From NCBI RefSeq assembly GCF_000342005.1, contig NZ_AOHO01000019.1, positions 62,001 through 126,000 on the forward strand: a stretch of 64,000 bases of DNA. The letters run 5' to 3'. Under the pieces are notes generated by a model. The model was not told where the DNA came from and did not search any database. It saw nothing but the letters and a program-made list of their open reading frames with translations. Shown here piece by piece: positions 36,422-44,977 of the stretch. Made by a program: the position numbers and the translations under genes. Numbering within the stretch: position 1 is the stretch's first letter; each line of letters begins with the position of its first letter. Source of the stretch: Amycolatopsis decaplanina DSM 44594. Its GTDB lineage: Bacteria > Actinomycetota > Actinomycetes > Mycobacteriales > Pseudonocardiaceae.

Positions 36422-38200
36422 TCACTGCTCGCTGGAATTGTCCTTGGAGTGGTCACCCGGCATGGCCGCCTCGGTGAGCAGCTGGGACGGCGCGCGGTGG
36501 GTGTTGACCTTCTGCTTCCCGAAGAAGCCGATCTCACCCTCGGAGTGGATGCGCTCCACCATGTGCGGGTAGTGCAGCTCGAACGCCGGCCGCTCGGAGC
36601 GGATCCGCGGCAGCTCGGTGAAGTTGTGCCGCGGCGGCGGGCAGGACGTCGCCCATTCGAGCGAGTTGCCGTAGCCCCAAGGGTCGTCCACCGTGACGAT
36701 CTCGCCGTACCGGTAGCTCTTGAAGACGTTCCAGATGAACGGCAGCGTCGAGGCACCGAGGATGTACGCGCCGATCGTGGAGATCGTGTTCAGCGTCGTG
36801 AACCCGTCGGACTGAAGGTAGTCCGCGTACCGGCGCGGCATGCCTTCGGCGCCGAGCCAGTGCTGCACCAGGAACGTGGCGTGGAAGCCGATGAACGTGG
36901 TCCAGAAGTGCCACTTGCCGAGCTTCTCGTCCATCATGCGGCCGGTGATCTTCGGGAACCAGAAGTAGATCCCGGCGAACGTGGCGAACACGATCGTGCC
37001 GTAGAGCACGTAGTGGAAGTGCGCGACGACGAAGTAGCTGTCGGACACGTGGAAGTCGATCGCCGGCGCGGCCAGCATGATGCCGGTCAGACCGCCGAAG
37101 AGGAACGTGACGATGAAGCCCATCGAGAAGATCATCGGCGTCTCGAAGGACAGCTGGCCCTTCCACATCGTGCCGATCCAGTTGAAGAACTTCACGCCGG
37201 TCGGGACCGCGATCAGGAAGGTCATGAAGGAGAAGAACGGCAGCAGCACGGCGCCGGTCGCGTACATGTGGTGCGCCCACACGGCCACCGACAGCGCGGC
37301 GATCGCCAGCGTCGCCCAGACCAGGCCCTTGTAGCCGAAGATCGGCTTGCGGCTGAAGACCGGGAAGATCTCCGACACGATCCCGAAGAACGGTAGCGCG
37401 ACGATATAGACCTCTGGATGGCCGAAGAACCAGAACAGGTGCTGCCAGAGGATCACCCCGCCGTTCGCGGGGTCGAACACGTGCGCCCCGAGATGCCGGT
37501 CCGCCAGCAGGCCCATCAGGGCCGCGGTCAGGATCGGGAACGCCAGCAGGATCAGGATGCTGGTGACCAGGATGTTCCAGGTGAAGATCGGCATCCGGTA
37601 CATCGTCATGCCGGGGGCGCGCAGGCAGACCACCGTGGTGATCATGTTGACGCCACCGAGGATGGTGCCGAGACCCGACACGACCAGACCGGAGATCCAC
37701 AGGTCGGCGCCGACGCCGGGCGAGTGGATGGCGTCCGACAGCGGGGTGTAGGCGAACCAGCCGAAGTCGGCGGCGCCACCCGGGGTCAGGAAGCCGGACA
37801 TCACGATCAGGCCGCCGAACAGGTACAGCCAGTACGAGAACGCGTTCAGCCGCGGGAAGGCGACGTCGGGCGAACCGATCTGCAGCGGCAGGATGAAGTT
37901 CGCGAAGCCGAAGAGGATCGGCGTCGCGTACAGCAGCAGCATGATCGTGCCGTGCATGGTGAACAGCTGGTTGTACTGCTCCTGCGAAAGGAACTGCTGC
38001 CCGGGACGCGCCAGCTCGGAGCGGATCAGCATCGCCATCGCGCCGCCCACCATGAAGAAGGCGAACGACGTGACCAGGTACATGATGCCGATTTGCTTGT
38101 GGTCCGTCGTGCGGAACAACCGCAGCAGGTACGAACCCTTAACCGACTCGCGCGCGGGATACGGGCGCGTGGCGATCGGCTTGGGGGCTACGGCCGTCAC
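36422..38200 (-). CDS. ctaD: Cytochrome c oxidase subunit I (aa3 type)
   Basis: 592 residues, twelve membrane spans. Haem-copper catalytic subunit of the terminal oxidase. Haem ligand H83 ([10 protein letters not shown]), the CuB/tyrosine motif [19 protein letters not shown], and VVAHFHYVL with the two haem His are all present. The C-terminal tail (about 545-592) extends into the cytoplasm and is variable. GTG 38200 has GGAGG five bases upstream; codons before it lack support. Subunits II-IV are elsewhere. Single-gene transcript ended by a strong terminator. Confidence 0.96.
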   Translation of the reverse strand: MTAVAPKPIATRPYPARESVKGSYLLRLFRTTDHKQIGIMYLVTSFAFFMVGGAMAMLIRSELARPGQQFLSQEQYNQLFTMHGTIMLLLYATPILFGFANFILPLQIGSPDVAFPRLNAFSYWLYLFGGLIVMSGFLTPGGAADFGWFAYTPLSDAIHSPGVGADLWISGLVVSGLGTILGGVNMITTVVCLRAPGMTMYRMPIFTWNILVTSILILLAFPILTAALMGLLADRHLGAHVFDPANGGVILWQHLFWFFGHPEVYIVALPFFGIVSEIFPVFSRKPIFGYKGLVWATLAIAALSVAVWAHHMYATGAVLLPFFSFMTFLIAVPTGVKFFNWIGTMWKGQLSFETPMIFSMGFIVTFLFGGLTGIMLAAPAIDFHVSDSYFVVAHFHYVLYGTIVFATFAGIYFWFPKITGRMMDEKLGKWHFWTTFIGFHATFLVQHWLGAEGMPRRYADYLQSDGFTTLNTISTIGAYILGASTLPFIWNVFKSYRYGEIVTVDDPWGYGNSLEWATSCPPPRHNFTELPRIRSERPAFELHYPHMVERIHSEGEIGFFGKQKVNTHRAPSQLLTEAAMPGDHSKDNSSEQ

Positions 38201-38335
38201 TCCTGCCTCCAACACTCAAACCTTGTGGTGGTCAATTTCCGGTCGCCGGGCGGGTTCGGGACCCACTCCGGCGGCTAGTGGGGATCGTAGCCCTCACTAC
38301 CGACAGTCGCGCGCACCGGCTGGCAAGATCGCGCC

Positions 38336-39172
38336 GTGACCGACGAACACACACGGGCGGGAGTGGCCGCGGCGGTCGCCGTCGGTGACCGGTACGGCCT
38401 GCCGACCGGCGCCCCGGAGGTCCTGCATTTCAAGTCGAACGTGCTGGTGAGACTGGGTCCGGTGGTGGCTCGGGTGCCCGGCACGACGCGCCTCGCGCGG
38501 TCCTCGCCCGAGGACTGGCTCGCGCGCGACGTCGAGCTGTCGAGGTACCTCACGGAACGTGGTGTGCTCGTCGTCTCACCGACCACGGATCCCCCGGCCG
38601 GACCGCATTTCGCCGACGGCCTGCCGGTCACTCTCTGGCACTACACGCCGCACGAGCCGGGGAACACACTGTCGCCGCGCGAGGTGGCGCTTTCCCTCTC
38701 CCGGGTGCACGACGCGCTCGCGGACTACCCCGGTGAGCTGCCCGAACTCGGACCCGTCCGTGAACTCCGGACGCTGCTCGACCGGCACGGTGCCGTCATG
38801 GGCGGCGCGGCGCCCCGGTTGTACGACGAACTCGAACGAGTGGCGGCGGAGCTTCCGGCCGACGAGCCGCGGCCGCTGCACGGCGACGCTCATCGGGGGA
38901 ACGTCGTCGCGACGGCGGCCGGGCCGTGCTGGCTCGACTTCGAGGACTCCTGGCGCGGGCCGCTCGGCTGGGACCTCGGCGTGCTCAGCGCTGAGGCCGG
39001 GTACGCGACCTTGGACTCGTACCCGGCGGACGTGGCGCCCTCGTCGCTGGAGCCGTTCATCGCGTTGCGGCGGTTGTTCGAGGTCCCGTGGCGCTTCGTG
39101 ATCGCGCGGCGGTTCCCGGAGCGGCTCGGGGAAGCGGAAGCTGCCCTGGAGCGCTACTTCCTCCGCAATTAG
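38336..39172 (+). CDS. Phosphotransferase (APH/choline kinase family)
   Basis: 278 residues. Kinase-like fold with the catalytic loop LHGDAHRGNVV (HxDxxxxN) and the metal-binding WLDFEDS. Such proteins phosphorylate aminoglycosides, choline, sugars or other small molecules. FKSNVLVRLGPVVARVPGT at the start is the nucleotide-binding part. GTG 38336 lies six bases after CAAGAT, a possible leaderless promoter. The last codons (CGC AAT TAG) lie inside the 24-base inverted repeat at 39163. Substrate unknown; resistance should not be assumed. Confidence 0.82.
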   Translation: MTDEHTRAGVAAAVAVGDRYGLPTGAPEVLHFKSNVLVRLGPVVARVPGTTRLARSSPEDWLARDVELSRYLTERGVLVVSPTTDPPAGPHFADGLPVTLWHYTPHEPGNTLSPREVALSLSRVHDALADYPGELPELGPVRELRTLLDRHGAVMGGAAPRLYDELERVAAELPADEPRPLHGDAHRGNVVATAAGPCWLDFEDSWRGPLGWDLGVLSAEAGYATLDSYPADVAPSSLEPFIALRRLFEVPWRFVIARRFPERLGEAEAALERYFLRN

Positions 39173-39186
39173 TCACCTACTTGCGT
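39163..39186 (+). repeat. Left 24-base inverted repeat of the six-gene segment
   Basis: CCGCAATTAGTCACCTACTT + GCGT. It is the exact reverse complement of 43485-43508. It contains the stops of the phosphotransferase (plus) and of the glycosyltransferase (minus, TGA at 39175-39173). The similar full palindrome at 29785-29841 shows what an undivided copy looks like. Confidence 0.85.
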
Positions 39187-40390
39187 CAAGGTGCATCAGG
39201 AGCTTCGCCGCCACGTCGACGCCGTCCGTCCGCACCTCACCGCCGACCTGACGCGCCCGATCGGCGACTTCGGGGCGAAGCACCTCGGCCAGCGCGGAGG
39301 TCAGCGACTCCGCCGTCGGTTCCCCGGTGATCGACGTCCCCACCCCGAGCTCCCCGACGCGCTGCGCGAAGTAGGGCTGGTCGAACATCTGCGGAACGAG
39401 CACCTGCGGCACCCCGGCCCGGGTCGCCGCCGTCGTCGTGCCGGCGCCGCCGTGGTGCACGACCGCCGCGACCCGCGGGAAGAGCGCCTGCTGGTTGACG
39501 TCCCCGATCGCGATGCAGTCGGGCTCGTCGTCGATCAGCGCGAGCTCGGTCCAGCCGCGGAACACGATCGCCCGCCGCCCGTGCGCCCTCGCCGCCTCGA
39601 TCATCGCCTTCGCGATCTCCTCCGGGGCGCGGATGCTCCCGAATCCGAAGTAGACCGGCGGTTCCCCTTCATCGAGGAACGCCTCCAGTTCCGGGGACAA
39701 CGGACTCCGGTCCGGCAGGATCCAGGCGCCGGTCTGGTGCACGTCCAGCGCCGACGGTCCCCGCCACGGCGCCAGCACCGGATCGGCGGCCAGCCACGGC
39801 GCCTCGGTGAAGATGTGCCCGCGGACGTCATCGACTGGAGGCAGACCGAGCAGCTCTCGCTGCGCGTCGAGCACCCCGCCCCACTGCTCGTTCCATCGTT
39901 CCGCGTCGTCGGCCCACAAGGACGGAATGGCGGCATCGGGATTCTTCGGCGCCCATCCCGCGAAAACGGGCGGGCGATGGTGCAGGGAAGGCAGCGTTAT
40001 CGGGCAGTATGCGGTGAAGAAATAGGGAATCCCTTTTCGCTCGGCCACCGAATGGGCGGCGATGTTCAGTGCCATTCCCGCGACGACGGCGTCGCAGCCC
40101 TCGGCCGCCTTCGGCATCGTCTCGAACTGGTCGACGACCATGGCCTCGGCCATCTTGCGCCGCCCTTCCGGCGTGGCCATCGCCTTGGTCATCGCGGAAT
40201 CCGGCTTCGCGGTCGACCGGAGCTCAGGCCCCAGTGGCGCGAAGGAGATCCCGAAACCTTCGGCCCAGTCACGGAAATCCGGCGGCGCGCAGAGCCGGAC
40301 TTCCTGGCCGAGTTCCCGCAATCGCACCGCCAGTGCCACCAGCGGCTGCACCTCACCCCTCGTCCCGATAGTGGACAGGAGTACACGCAT
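39173..40390 (-). CDS. GT1 glycosyltransferase, glycopeptide-antibiotic type
   Basis: 405 residues. GT-B fold enzyme that moves sugars from NDP-sugars to a small acceptor. MRVLLSTIGTRGEVQPLVAL at the start recalls GtfA-GtfE of vancomycin-type pathways in Amycolatopsis. The donor-binding motif is VHHGGAGTTTAATRAGVPQV. YFGFGSI and the C-terminal VGELGVG are typical. No aglycone genes or sugar genes are nearby, so it may modify an external compound or a host metabolite. ATG 40390 follows GGGGGA. Its stop lies inside the left inverted repeat. Start of the segment bounded by repeats. Confidence 0.88.
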   Translation of the reverse strand: MRVLLSTIGTRGEVQPLVALAVRLRELGQEVRLCAPPDFRDWAEGFGISFAPLGPELRSTAKPDSAMTKAMATPEGRRKMAEAMVVDQFETMPKAAEGCDAVVAGMALNIAAHSVAERKGIPYFFTAYCPITLPSLHHRPPVFAGWAPKNPDAAIPSLWADDAERWNEQWGGVLDAQRELLGLPPVDDVRGHIFTEAPWLAADPVLAPWRGPSALDVHQTGAWILPDRSPLSPELEAFLDEGEPPVYFGFGSIRAPEEIAKAMIEAARAHGRRAIVFRGWTELALIDDEPDCIAIGDVNQQALFPRVAAVVHHGGAGTTTAATRAGVPQVLVPQMFDQPYFAQRVGELGVGTSITGEPTAESLTSALAEVLRPEVADRARQVGGEVRTDGVDVAAKLLMHLDASR

Positions 40391-40429
40391 GGGAATCCCC
40401 CTTCGGCAAAACGTGAAGGCAAGAATTGT

Positions 40430-40467
40430 GGACCGGGAATGGGGGCTTGCCGCAAGCCCCCCGGTCC
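40430..40467. terminator. Hairpin between hydrolase and glycosyltransferase genes
   Basis: GGACCGGG plus GGGGGCTTG pairs with CAAGCCCCC and CCGGTCC around a CC loop with a short bulge. It lies downstream of the hydrolase stop (40501) and upstream of the glycosyltransferase start on the same strand. It could end the hydrolase transcript. Confidence 0.6.
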
Positions 40468-40500
40468 GCTATACCTTCAAAGGGGCGGGGGAAATCCTTG

Positions 40501-41238
40501 TCACGCGGGGTACCAGCCCAGGATCGCTTCGACGACTCCGGCCGGATCCTCCAGAGGCGTCAGATGTCCCGCCTCCGGCAGCACGACCAAGGTCGCGTCC
40601 GGCAGCGTTTCCACCAGGGTGTTCGCCGCTTCCAGCGGAGTCAGGCCGTCTTCTTCGCCGACCACGACCAACGCCGGCACGTCCGCCGACCGCAGCGTTT
40701 CGAGCGAATCGGGCCGGGCCGCCATCGCGCGCGCCGCCCACGCGACCCCTGACGGCGGCTGCGCTGTGATCAGTTCGCGGAGTCGTTCGGCCACTTCCGG
40801 GCGGGCCTTCTCAGCGAGGAGTCCGGGCGTGACGGCTTCGGGCATCCATCCGACGCCTTCCGCTTCGACCCGGGCCGCGACATCGTGGCGAGTCCGCACG
40901 GCTTCGGGGGCGTCGGCCGTCGCCTTCGTGTCGATGAACACGAGCCCGCCCACACGTTCCGGTGCCACGCGCAGCACCGCCATCGTCAGGTAGCCGCCCA
41001 TCGAGCAGCCGCCGAGGACGACCTTCTCGAGTCCGAGCCGATCGAGCAGCGCCACGACGTCGCGGGCGGCGTCGTCCAGATCCGGCTCCCGGTCCGTTTC
41101 CGGCAGCGGGCTGCGGCCGAGGCCGCGCTGGTCCGGAGTGATCAGCCGCAGGCGCTCCGAGAGCGGCGCGCGGACCGCGTCCCACATGCGGGCGTCGACG
41201 GGGAAGGCGTGCAGCAGTACCAGCGGGAGATCCTTCAT
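40501..41238 (-). CDS. Alpha/beta hydrolase
   Basis: 245 residues from ATG 41238. The catalytic triad is Ser in GGCSMGGYLTM, Asp in VGEEDGLTP and His in EAGHLTPLE. LLHAFPVDARMWDAV and TPDQRGLGRSP give the oxyanion and early-strand elements. It could be an esterase, lactonase or carbon-carbon hydrolase; sequence alone does not decide. It lies in the repeat-bounded segment and is divergent from the acetyltransferase gene. Cytoplasmic. Confidence 0.88.
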   Translation of the reverse strand: MKDLPLVLLHAFPVDARMWDAVRAPLSERLRLITPDQRGLGRSPLPETDREPDLDDAARDVVALLDRLGLEKVVLGGCSMGGYLTMAVLRVAPERVGGLVFIDTKATADAPEAVRTRHDVAARVEAEGVGWMPEAVTPGLLAEKARPEVAERLRELITAQPPSGVAWAARAMAARPDSLETLRSADVPALVVVGEEDGLTPLEAANTLVETLPDATLVVLPEAGHLTPLEDPAGVVEAILGWYPA

Positions 41239-41265
41239 GGCGATGATTCTGTCGCACCCTGGCAC

Positions 41266-41271
41266 TACCGT
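41266..41271 (+). promoter_or_regulatory. -10 box for leaderless acetyltransferase gene
   Basis: TACCGT seven bases before GTG 41279; no ribosome-binding site. Confidence 0.5.
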
Positions 41272-41278
41272 CGGATCC

Positions 41279-41779
41279 GTGCTGACAGAGATCAAGACGG
41301 AGAGGCTGCTGCTGCGGAGGCTGCGCGAGGCGGATCGCGAGAACATCGTCGCGCTGCAGGCCGATCCGGAGACGAACAGGTTCAACCCGGAGCCGCACAC
41401 CGTCGAGGGTGCGGACAAGCTTTACGACGCCTGGATGAAGCAGTGGGCCGAGAACGGGTTCGGCTATCTCGCGGTGTCCGCTTTGGACGATCCGGAGACG
41501 ATCCTCGGCTTCGGCGGCGTCCGGTATCACGAATGGAACGGCGAGCGCGTGCTGAACCTCGCGTACCGCTTCTGGCCGTTCACCTGGGGCAAGGGCTATG
41601 CGACGGAGATGGCGGCCGCCGTCGTCGAATGGGCCGAACGGGAGATTCCCGACGTTCCGGTGATCGCCAACATCATGGCGTCCAACAAACCGTCGATCCG
41701 GGTCGCCGAGCGGCTCGGTTTCACGATCCACACGGAGGAGGAGTTCGCGGGCGAGCCCTCACTGCACCTGCGGCGCTGA
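41279..41779 (+). CDS. GNAT family N-acetyltransferase (RimJ/RimL-like)
   Basis: 166 residues. LTEIKTERLLLRRLREADRE opens the family fold. The acetyl-CoA-binding segment is WPFTWGKGYATEMAAAVVEWA, with NIMASNKPSIRVAERLGF following. The RimJ/RimL subgroup acetylates protein N-termini, but many relatives act on small molecules. GTG 41279 is probably leaderless. It is next to the hydrolase gene (divergent) in the repeat-bounded segment. Confidence 0.88.
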   Translation: MLTEIKTERLLLRRLREADRENIVALQADPETNRFNPEPHTVEGADKLYDAWMKQWAENGFGYLAVSALDDPETILGFGGVRYHEWNGERVLNLAYRFWPFTWGKGYATEMAAAVVEWAEREIPDVPVIANIMASNKPSIRVAERLGFTIHTEEEFAGEPSLHLRR

Positions 41780-41800
41780 ACCAACAGCGATCACCAGTGA

Positions 41801-42088
41801 TCACCAGCGGCCCGGACGGCGCCGGGACCGCGCGCCCCAGCACGCCTTGTGCCAATGGCGGCGGTCGGCGACCCCGCCGGTGCCGTCGGCGGGCCAGGCG
41901 ACCAGATGCGGGGTCCCCGGCCGGATCTCGTGGTCGCAACCGGGGCAGCGGTAGTCCTTGGTGGCCTGCGCTCCGGGCACGGTGCGCACCAGCCACTCGC
42001 CGTCGGCGGCCGATTCGGAGCTCGCCCATCCGGTCGACGCGCCGAGGTCGGGGCGTCGACCGCGATCGGGCCGGTTACGTCGAGGCAC
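41801..42088 (-). CDS. Zinc-ribbon-like conserved actinobacterial protein
   Basis: 95 residues from GTG 42088. The core is WLVRTVPGAQATKDYRCPGC, then DHEIRPGTPHLVAWPADG and RRHWHKACWGAR. The pattern CxxC ... HWHxxCW suggests a bound zinc. Often annotated as ATP/GTP-binding protein, without a visible nucleotide motif; I recall it as widely conserved in actinobacteria. The basic C-terminus (RSRRRPGRW) could touch nucleic acid. Its role is unknown. A -10 box lies six bases upstream, so the message is probably leaderless. Confidence 0.8.
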   Translation of the reverse strand: MPRRNRPDRGRRPDLGASTGWASSESAADGEWLVRTVPGAQATKDYRCPGCDHEIRPGTPHLVAWPADGTGGVADRRHWHKACWGARSRRRPGRW

Positions 42089-42094
42089 CCCGGA

Positions 42095-42100
42095 ACCGTA
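42095..42100 (-). promoter_or_regulatory. -10 box for leaderless zinc-ribbon protein gene
   Basis: TACGGT on the minus strand, six bases before GTG 42088, no ribosome-binding site. Confidence 0.5.
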
Positions 42101-42114
42101 ACCGGAGGTCTGGT

Positions 42115-42867
42115 TCAGCCGTCGAAGTAGGCGCCCGGCGTCACACCGACCGCCTTCCGGAAGGCGACGACGAACGCGCTCGGCGAGGAGTAGCCGATCC
42201 GGCGCGAGACCGCGCTCAGCGGCATGCCCTCGGCCAGCAGCGGCAGCGACGCGCGCAACCGGGCCTGCACCCGCCACGCGCCGAACGTCGTCCGGCATTC
42301 GGTGAGGAACAGCCGCGCGAGCGTGCGTTCGCTCGCGCCCGCGTCGCGTGCGAAGTCCGCGAGTGATCGCCGGTCCGCCGGATCGGCGATCACCGCCCGC
42401 GCTACCGTCAGCGCGCGCTCGTCGGACGGCATCGGCACGTTGATCGGCACCACGTCGACCGGTTCGAGCAGGTCGAAGGCGACGGCTTCGGCCCGGAGAC
42501 GCGCGCCCTCTTCGAAGTCGGCCGAGCCGAGGTGTTCCAAGAGCTCACGCAGCAGCGGCCGGACGGCCACGAGCGTCGGCACCGGCCAGCGGACCGGGCA
42601 CTGGCCCTGAGCCGCGTAGATCCTCCGCAACACGGTCTGCGCGGTGGCGCCGGTGCGGTGGAGGACACCGGCCGGGATCCACAGCGCCCTCGTCGGCGGC
42701 AGCACCCAGTTCCGCTCGCCGATGTTCACGCTCAGGATCCCCCGCGCCGCCCAGGCGAGCTGGTGACAGTCGTGCTCGTGCCAGGGCAACCAGTAACCCG
42801 AAGGCAGGTCCAGCCCGCCGAGGACCATCACGGTCGGCATCGGCGACGGGAGTCCGATTCTCGACAT
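42115..42867 (-). CDS. AraC family regulator with cupin sensor domain
   Basis: 250 residues from ATG 42867. N-terminal cupin (about 15-110) with a possible metal motif HEHDCHQLAWAARG and TRALWIPAGVLHRTG. C-terminal AraC helix-turn-helix pair: LADFARDAGASERTLARLFL, then SRRIGYSSPSAFVVAFRKAV and GVTPGAYF. The gene is divergent from the methyltransferase gene with overlapping promoter regions, so it probably controls that gene, and perhaps others in the segment. Ligand unknown. Confidence 0.9.
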   Translation of the reverse strand: MSRIGLPSPMPTVMVLGGLDLPSGYWLPWHEHDCHQLAWAARGILSVNIGERNWVLPPTRALWIPAGVLHRTGATAQTVLRRIYAAQGQCPVRWPVPTLVAVRPLLRELLEHLGSADFEEGARLRAEAVAFDLLEPVDVVPINVPMPSDERALTVARAVIADPADRRSLADFARDAGASERTLARLFLTECRTTFGAWRVQARLRASLPLLAEGMPLSAVSRRIGYSSPSAFVVAFRKAVGVTPGAYFDG

Positions 42868-42875
42868 CACTTGGC

Positions 42876-42905
42876 AGCCTATCGCCTGTCCGTCACCGTT
42901 AGCTT
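42876..42905. promoter_or_regulatory. Overlapping divergent promoters of AraC and methyltransferase genes
   Basis: On the minus strand TAGGCT (42881-42876) lies eight bases before ATG 42867; on the plus strand TAGCTT (42900-42905) lies seven bases before ATG 42913. The two -10 boxes are only 18 bases apart, so the two polymerases would compete unless the AraC protein directs them. Confidence 0.5.
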
Positions 42906-42912
42906 CGGATTC

Positions 42913-43494
42913 ATGCCGATGAACCTGGTGCACCGCAAATGCTGCAGTTCCGCGCTTTGGGCGAAGGCCGTGGCCGCCGAGATGCCGGGCAACGTCGCGG
43001 GCTTCGACCTCGGCGACTCCGTGCTGGAGATCGGGCCCGGCTTCGGCGCCACCACCCGGGCGCTCGTGGGACTCGTCCCCCGGCTCACCGCCATCGAGAT
43101 CGACGAGACGTCGGCGGACCTCCTCGAGCGGGAGTTCGACGGCCGAGTGCGGATCGTCCAGGGCGACGGAGCGGCGATGCCCTTCGAGGACGGCGAGTTC
43201 TCGGCGGTCGTCTGCTTCACGATGCTGCACCACGTGCCGACGACGGCGCTTCAGGACGCGATCTTCGCCGAGGCGTTCCGGGTGCTCCGTCCCGGCGGTG
43301 TCCTGCGCGCCATCGACGGCCTGGAGAGCCTGCCGTTCCGGCTCCTCCACATCGGCGACACGATGAACGCGCTCGACCCGGTTTCGATCTGGCCCCGGCT
43401 GACCGACGCCGGGTTCACCGACATCAAGGTCGACCACATCCCGAAGCGCTCCGTGCGGTTCTCGGCCCGGAAGCCCGCGCAGAAACGCAAGTAG
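42913..43494 (+). CDS. Class I SAM-dependent methyltransferase
   Basis: 193 residues from ATG 42913 (or 42919). SAM motif I is VLEIGPGFGATTRALV, motif II region LTAIEIDETSADLL, motif III IVQGDGAAMPFEDGEFSAVV and the post-motif LRPGGVLRAIDGL. The N-terminus MNLVHRKCCSSALWAKAV is typical of a UbiE/Tam-like group. Substrate unknown. The stop codon (AAG TAG) lies in the right inverted repeat, so this gene closes the segment. Probably leaderless. Confidence 0.88.
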   Translation: MPMNLVHRKCCSSALWAKAVAAEMPGNVAGFDLGDSVLEIGPGFGATTRALVGLVPRLTAIEIDETSADLLEREFDGRVRIVQGDGAAMPFEDGEFSAVVCFTMLHHVPTTALQDAIFAEAFRVLRPGGVLRAIDGLESLPFRLLHIGDTMNALDPVSIWPRLTDAGFTDIKVDHIPKRSVRFSARKPAQKRK

Positions 43495-43508
43495 GTGACT
43501 AATTGCGG
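43485..43508 (-). repeat. Right 24-base inverted repeat of the six-gene segment
   Basis: ACGCAAGTAGGTGACTAATT + GCGG, exact reverse complement of 39163-39186. It contains the stops of the methyltransferase (plus) and of the phosphodiesterase (minus, TAG). Confidence 0.85.
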
Positions 43509-44623
43509 GCGAGGACCAAGGGGACGAGTTGTTCGGCCGGGGTCAGCGAGCCGTGCTGACCGACCAACGAGGATTCGACGGCCTCCGCCAGTTCCCGCAC
43601 GAGCCCGAAACGTCCCTTCGACGCCACGACCACGTCTCCGATACGCGGGCGGACCCGGTCGGAGACCGGCCCGAACCAGCCCGCATCGACGGCCTCGTCG
43701 CGCGAGAGGATCCACGCCCGGTCGCCGATCACCTCACGCCAGGCCGCCAGGACGTCGGCCTCCGCACCCGGCTCGCTGTAGACGTGCCGTGCCCGGACCT
43801 CGCCCCCGATGGCCCGGACGCCGCCGAGCAGCGCGGGTGTGTCGTCGATGTCGAGCGCGCCCTCGACGGTCACCATGCCGTGATCGGCCACGACCGCGAG
43901 GAGCGCACCGGCGGGCAGACCCTCCACAATGGACTCGATCAGCCTGTCGACTTGCCGCAGCTGCATCCGCCACGGCGCCGAACCCGGTCCGTAGACGTGG
44001 CCCAGCATGTCGAGTTCGCTGTGGTAGCCCCAGCAGAACGCGGGCCGCGTTCCGAGGCAGTGCAGGACGCAGGCGGCCAGGTCGCCGAGCGCGTGAACGC
44101 CCACATAGCGCGCACCGGACTGCGTCGCGCGGGTGAGCGCGGTGTCGGCGAACTTCGCCGAAGACACCACGCTGGTCGTGATCCCGGCGGCGGCCGCGCG
44201 TTCGAACGTCGTCGGCAGCGGCTGCACCTCGCGCGGCGGCAGGGCGCCGCGGAGATCGCCGCCGTCCACATGACTGCTCCAGCGCAGCGCGTTCAGGACG
44301 CCGGCGCCCGGCACCTCGAAGCTGTAGCCGACCAGGCCGTGCTCCCCCGACGCCAGCCCCGTGCCGATCGCGCCGAGACCGGCCGCCGTCGTCGCCGGGA
44401 AACCGACCCGCAGCGGCGACTTCGCCAGCTGGGTGAGCACGGGCGCGTCGACGGCGTGCTCGGCCAGCAGTTCCCAGCCGAGACCGTCGATGAGCAGGAC
44501 GCAGGCGCTCGACGTCTCCGCCAGGCTCAGCGAATTGGCGAACTCGGCGGCGCCGAGGGCGGAAAGCACGGACGGGACGACTTGGCCGAGGTGCGGCACA
44601 CGCGCGGCGACAGGCAGTTCCAC
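43499..44623 (-). CDS. Alkaline-phosphatase-superfamily phosphodiesterase/nucleotide pyrophosphatase
   Basis: 374 residues from GTG 44623. Metal-binding superfamily pattern: ACVLLIDGLGWELL (first Asp), VGFPATTAAGLGAIGTGL (Thr nucleophile), CWGYHSELDMLGHVYGPGS and AVVADHGMVT. Related to type I phosphodiesterase/nucleotide pyrophosphatases. The frame stays open further upstream but that part codes poorly. Its last codons CGC AAT TAG mirror those of the phosphotransferase on the other side of the segment. Confidence 0.86.
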   Translation of the reverse strand: MELPVAARVPHLGQVVPSVLSALGAAEFANSLSLAETSSACVLLIDGLGWELLAEHAVDAPVLTQLAKSPLRVGFPATTAAGLGAIGTGLASGEHGLVGYSFEVPGAGVLNALRWSSHVDGGDLRGALPPREVQPLPTTFERAAAAGITTSVVSSAKFADTALTRATQSGARYVGVHALGDLAACVLHCLGTRPAFCWGYHSELDMLGHVYGPGSAPWRMQLRQVDRLIESIVEGLPAGALLAVVADHGMVTVEGALDIDDTPALLGGVRAIGGEVRARHVYSEPGAEADVLAAWREVIGDRAWILSRDEAVDAGWFGPVSDRVRPRIGDVVVASKGRFGLVRELAEAVESSLVGQHGSLTPAEQLVPLVLARN

Positions 44624-44661
44624 CCGGCCAGCTTGCCATCCCGGAGGCCGGAAGGAGATGG

Positions 44662-44667
44662 GATAAT
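44662..44667 (+). promoter_or_regulatory. -10 box for leaderless FmdB-like gene
   Basis: GATAAT seven bases before ATG 44675. Confidence 0.5.
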
Positions 44668-44674
44668 GCCGGAC

Positions 44675-44890
44675 ATGCCGACTTACGCCTACCGCTGCCG
44701 CGAATGCGCCGGAACCTTCGAACTGCTGCGGCCGATGAGCGAGTCCGGTGCGCCCGCGCCGTGCCCTGAGGGCCACCAGGACACCGTCAAGCTCCTGACG
44801 ACCGTCGCGCTGACCGGGTCGTCTTCCGGTCCTGCGCCCGTCCCCGCGGGTGGGGGCGGCGGCTGCTGCGGCGGAGGCTGCTGCAGTTGA
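44675..44890 (+). CDS. FmdB family zinc-ribbon protein
   Basis: 71 residues. PTYAYRCRECAGTFELLRPM is the standard FmdB start, with Cys pairs CREC and CPEGH binding zinc. The C-terminus is Gly/Cys-rich (GGGGGCCGGGCC), which is unusual in composition and may bind a metal or be flexible. FmdB proteins may bind nucleic acid; no target is known. ATG 44675 is preferred over ATG 44666, which overlaps the -10 box. Confidence 0.85.
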   Translation: MPTYAYRCRECAGTFELLRPMSESGAPAPCPEGHQDTVKLLTTVALTGSSSGPAPVPAGGGGGCCGGGCCS

Positions 44891-44940
44891 CCCACCCGTT
44901 CGGGTGGCGCGACGTGTGATCGCCCGAATGGCGGGTATCC

Positions 44941-44977
44941 CCTTCCCACCAGCCTGGAAGCCCCGGTCGTGGGAAGG
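44941..44977 (+). promoter_or_regulatory. Hairpin overlapping the ribosome-binding site of the MscS-like gene
   Basis: CCTTCCCAC (44941-44949) pairs with GTGGGAAGG (44969-44977), and the right arm overlaps the ribosome-binding site GAAGGGAG before GTG 44989. Formation of the stem would hide the site and lower translation. No known riboswitch motif is seen. Confidence 0.45.

Noticed and set aside
38336..39172. Aminoglycoside resistance enzyme
   Set aside because: The HxDxxxxN and DFE motifs are shared by many small-molecule kinases; no resistance-specific feature is visible.
39163..43508. The repeat-bounded segment as an insertion sequence or composite transposon
   Set aside because: No transposase, recombinase or target-site duplication was found inside; the ends are terminator-like palindrome halves, so only the geometry is reported.
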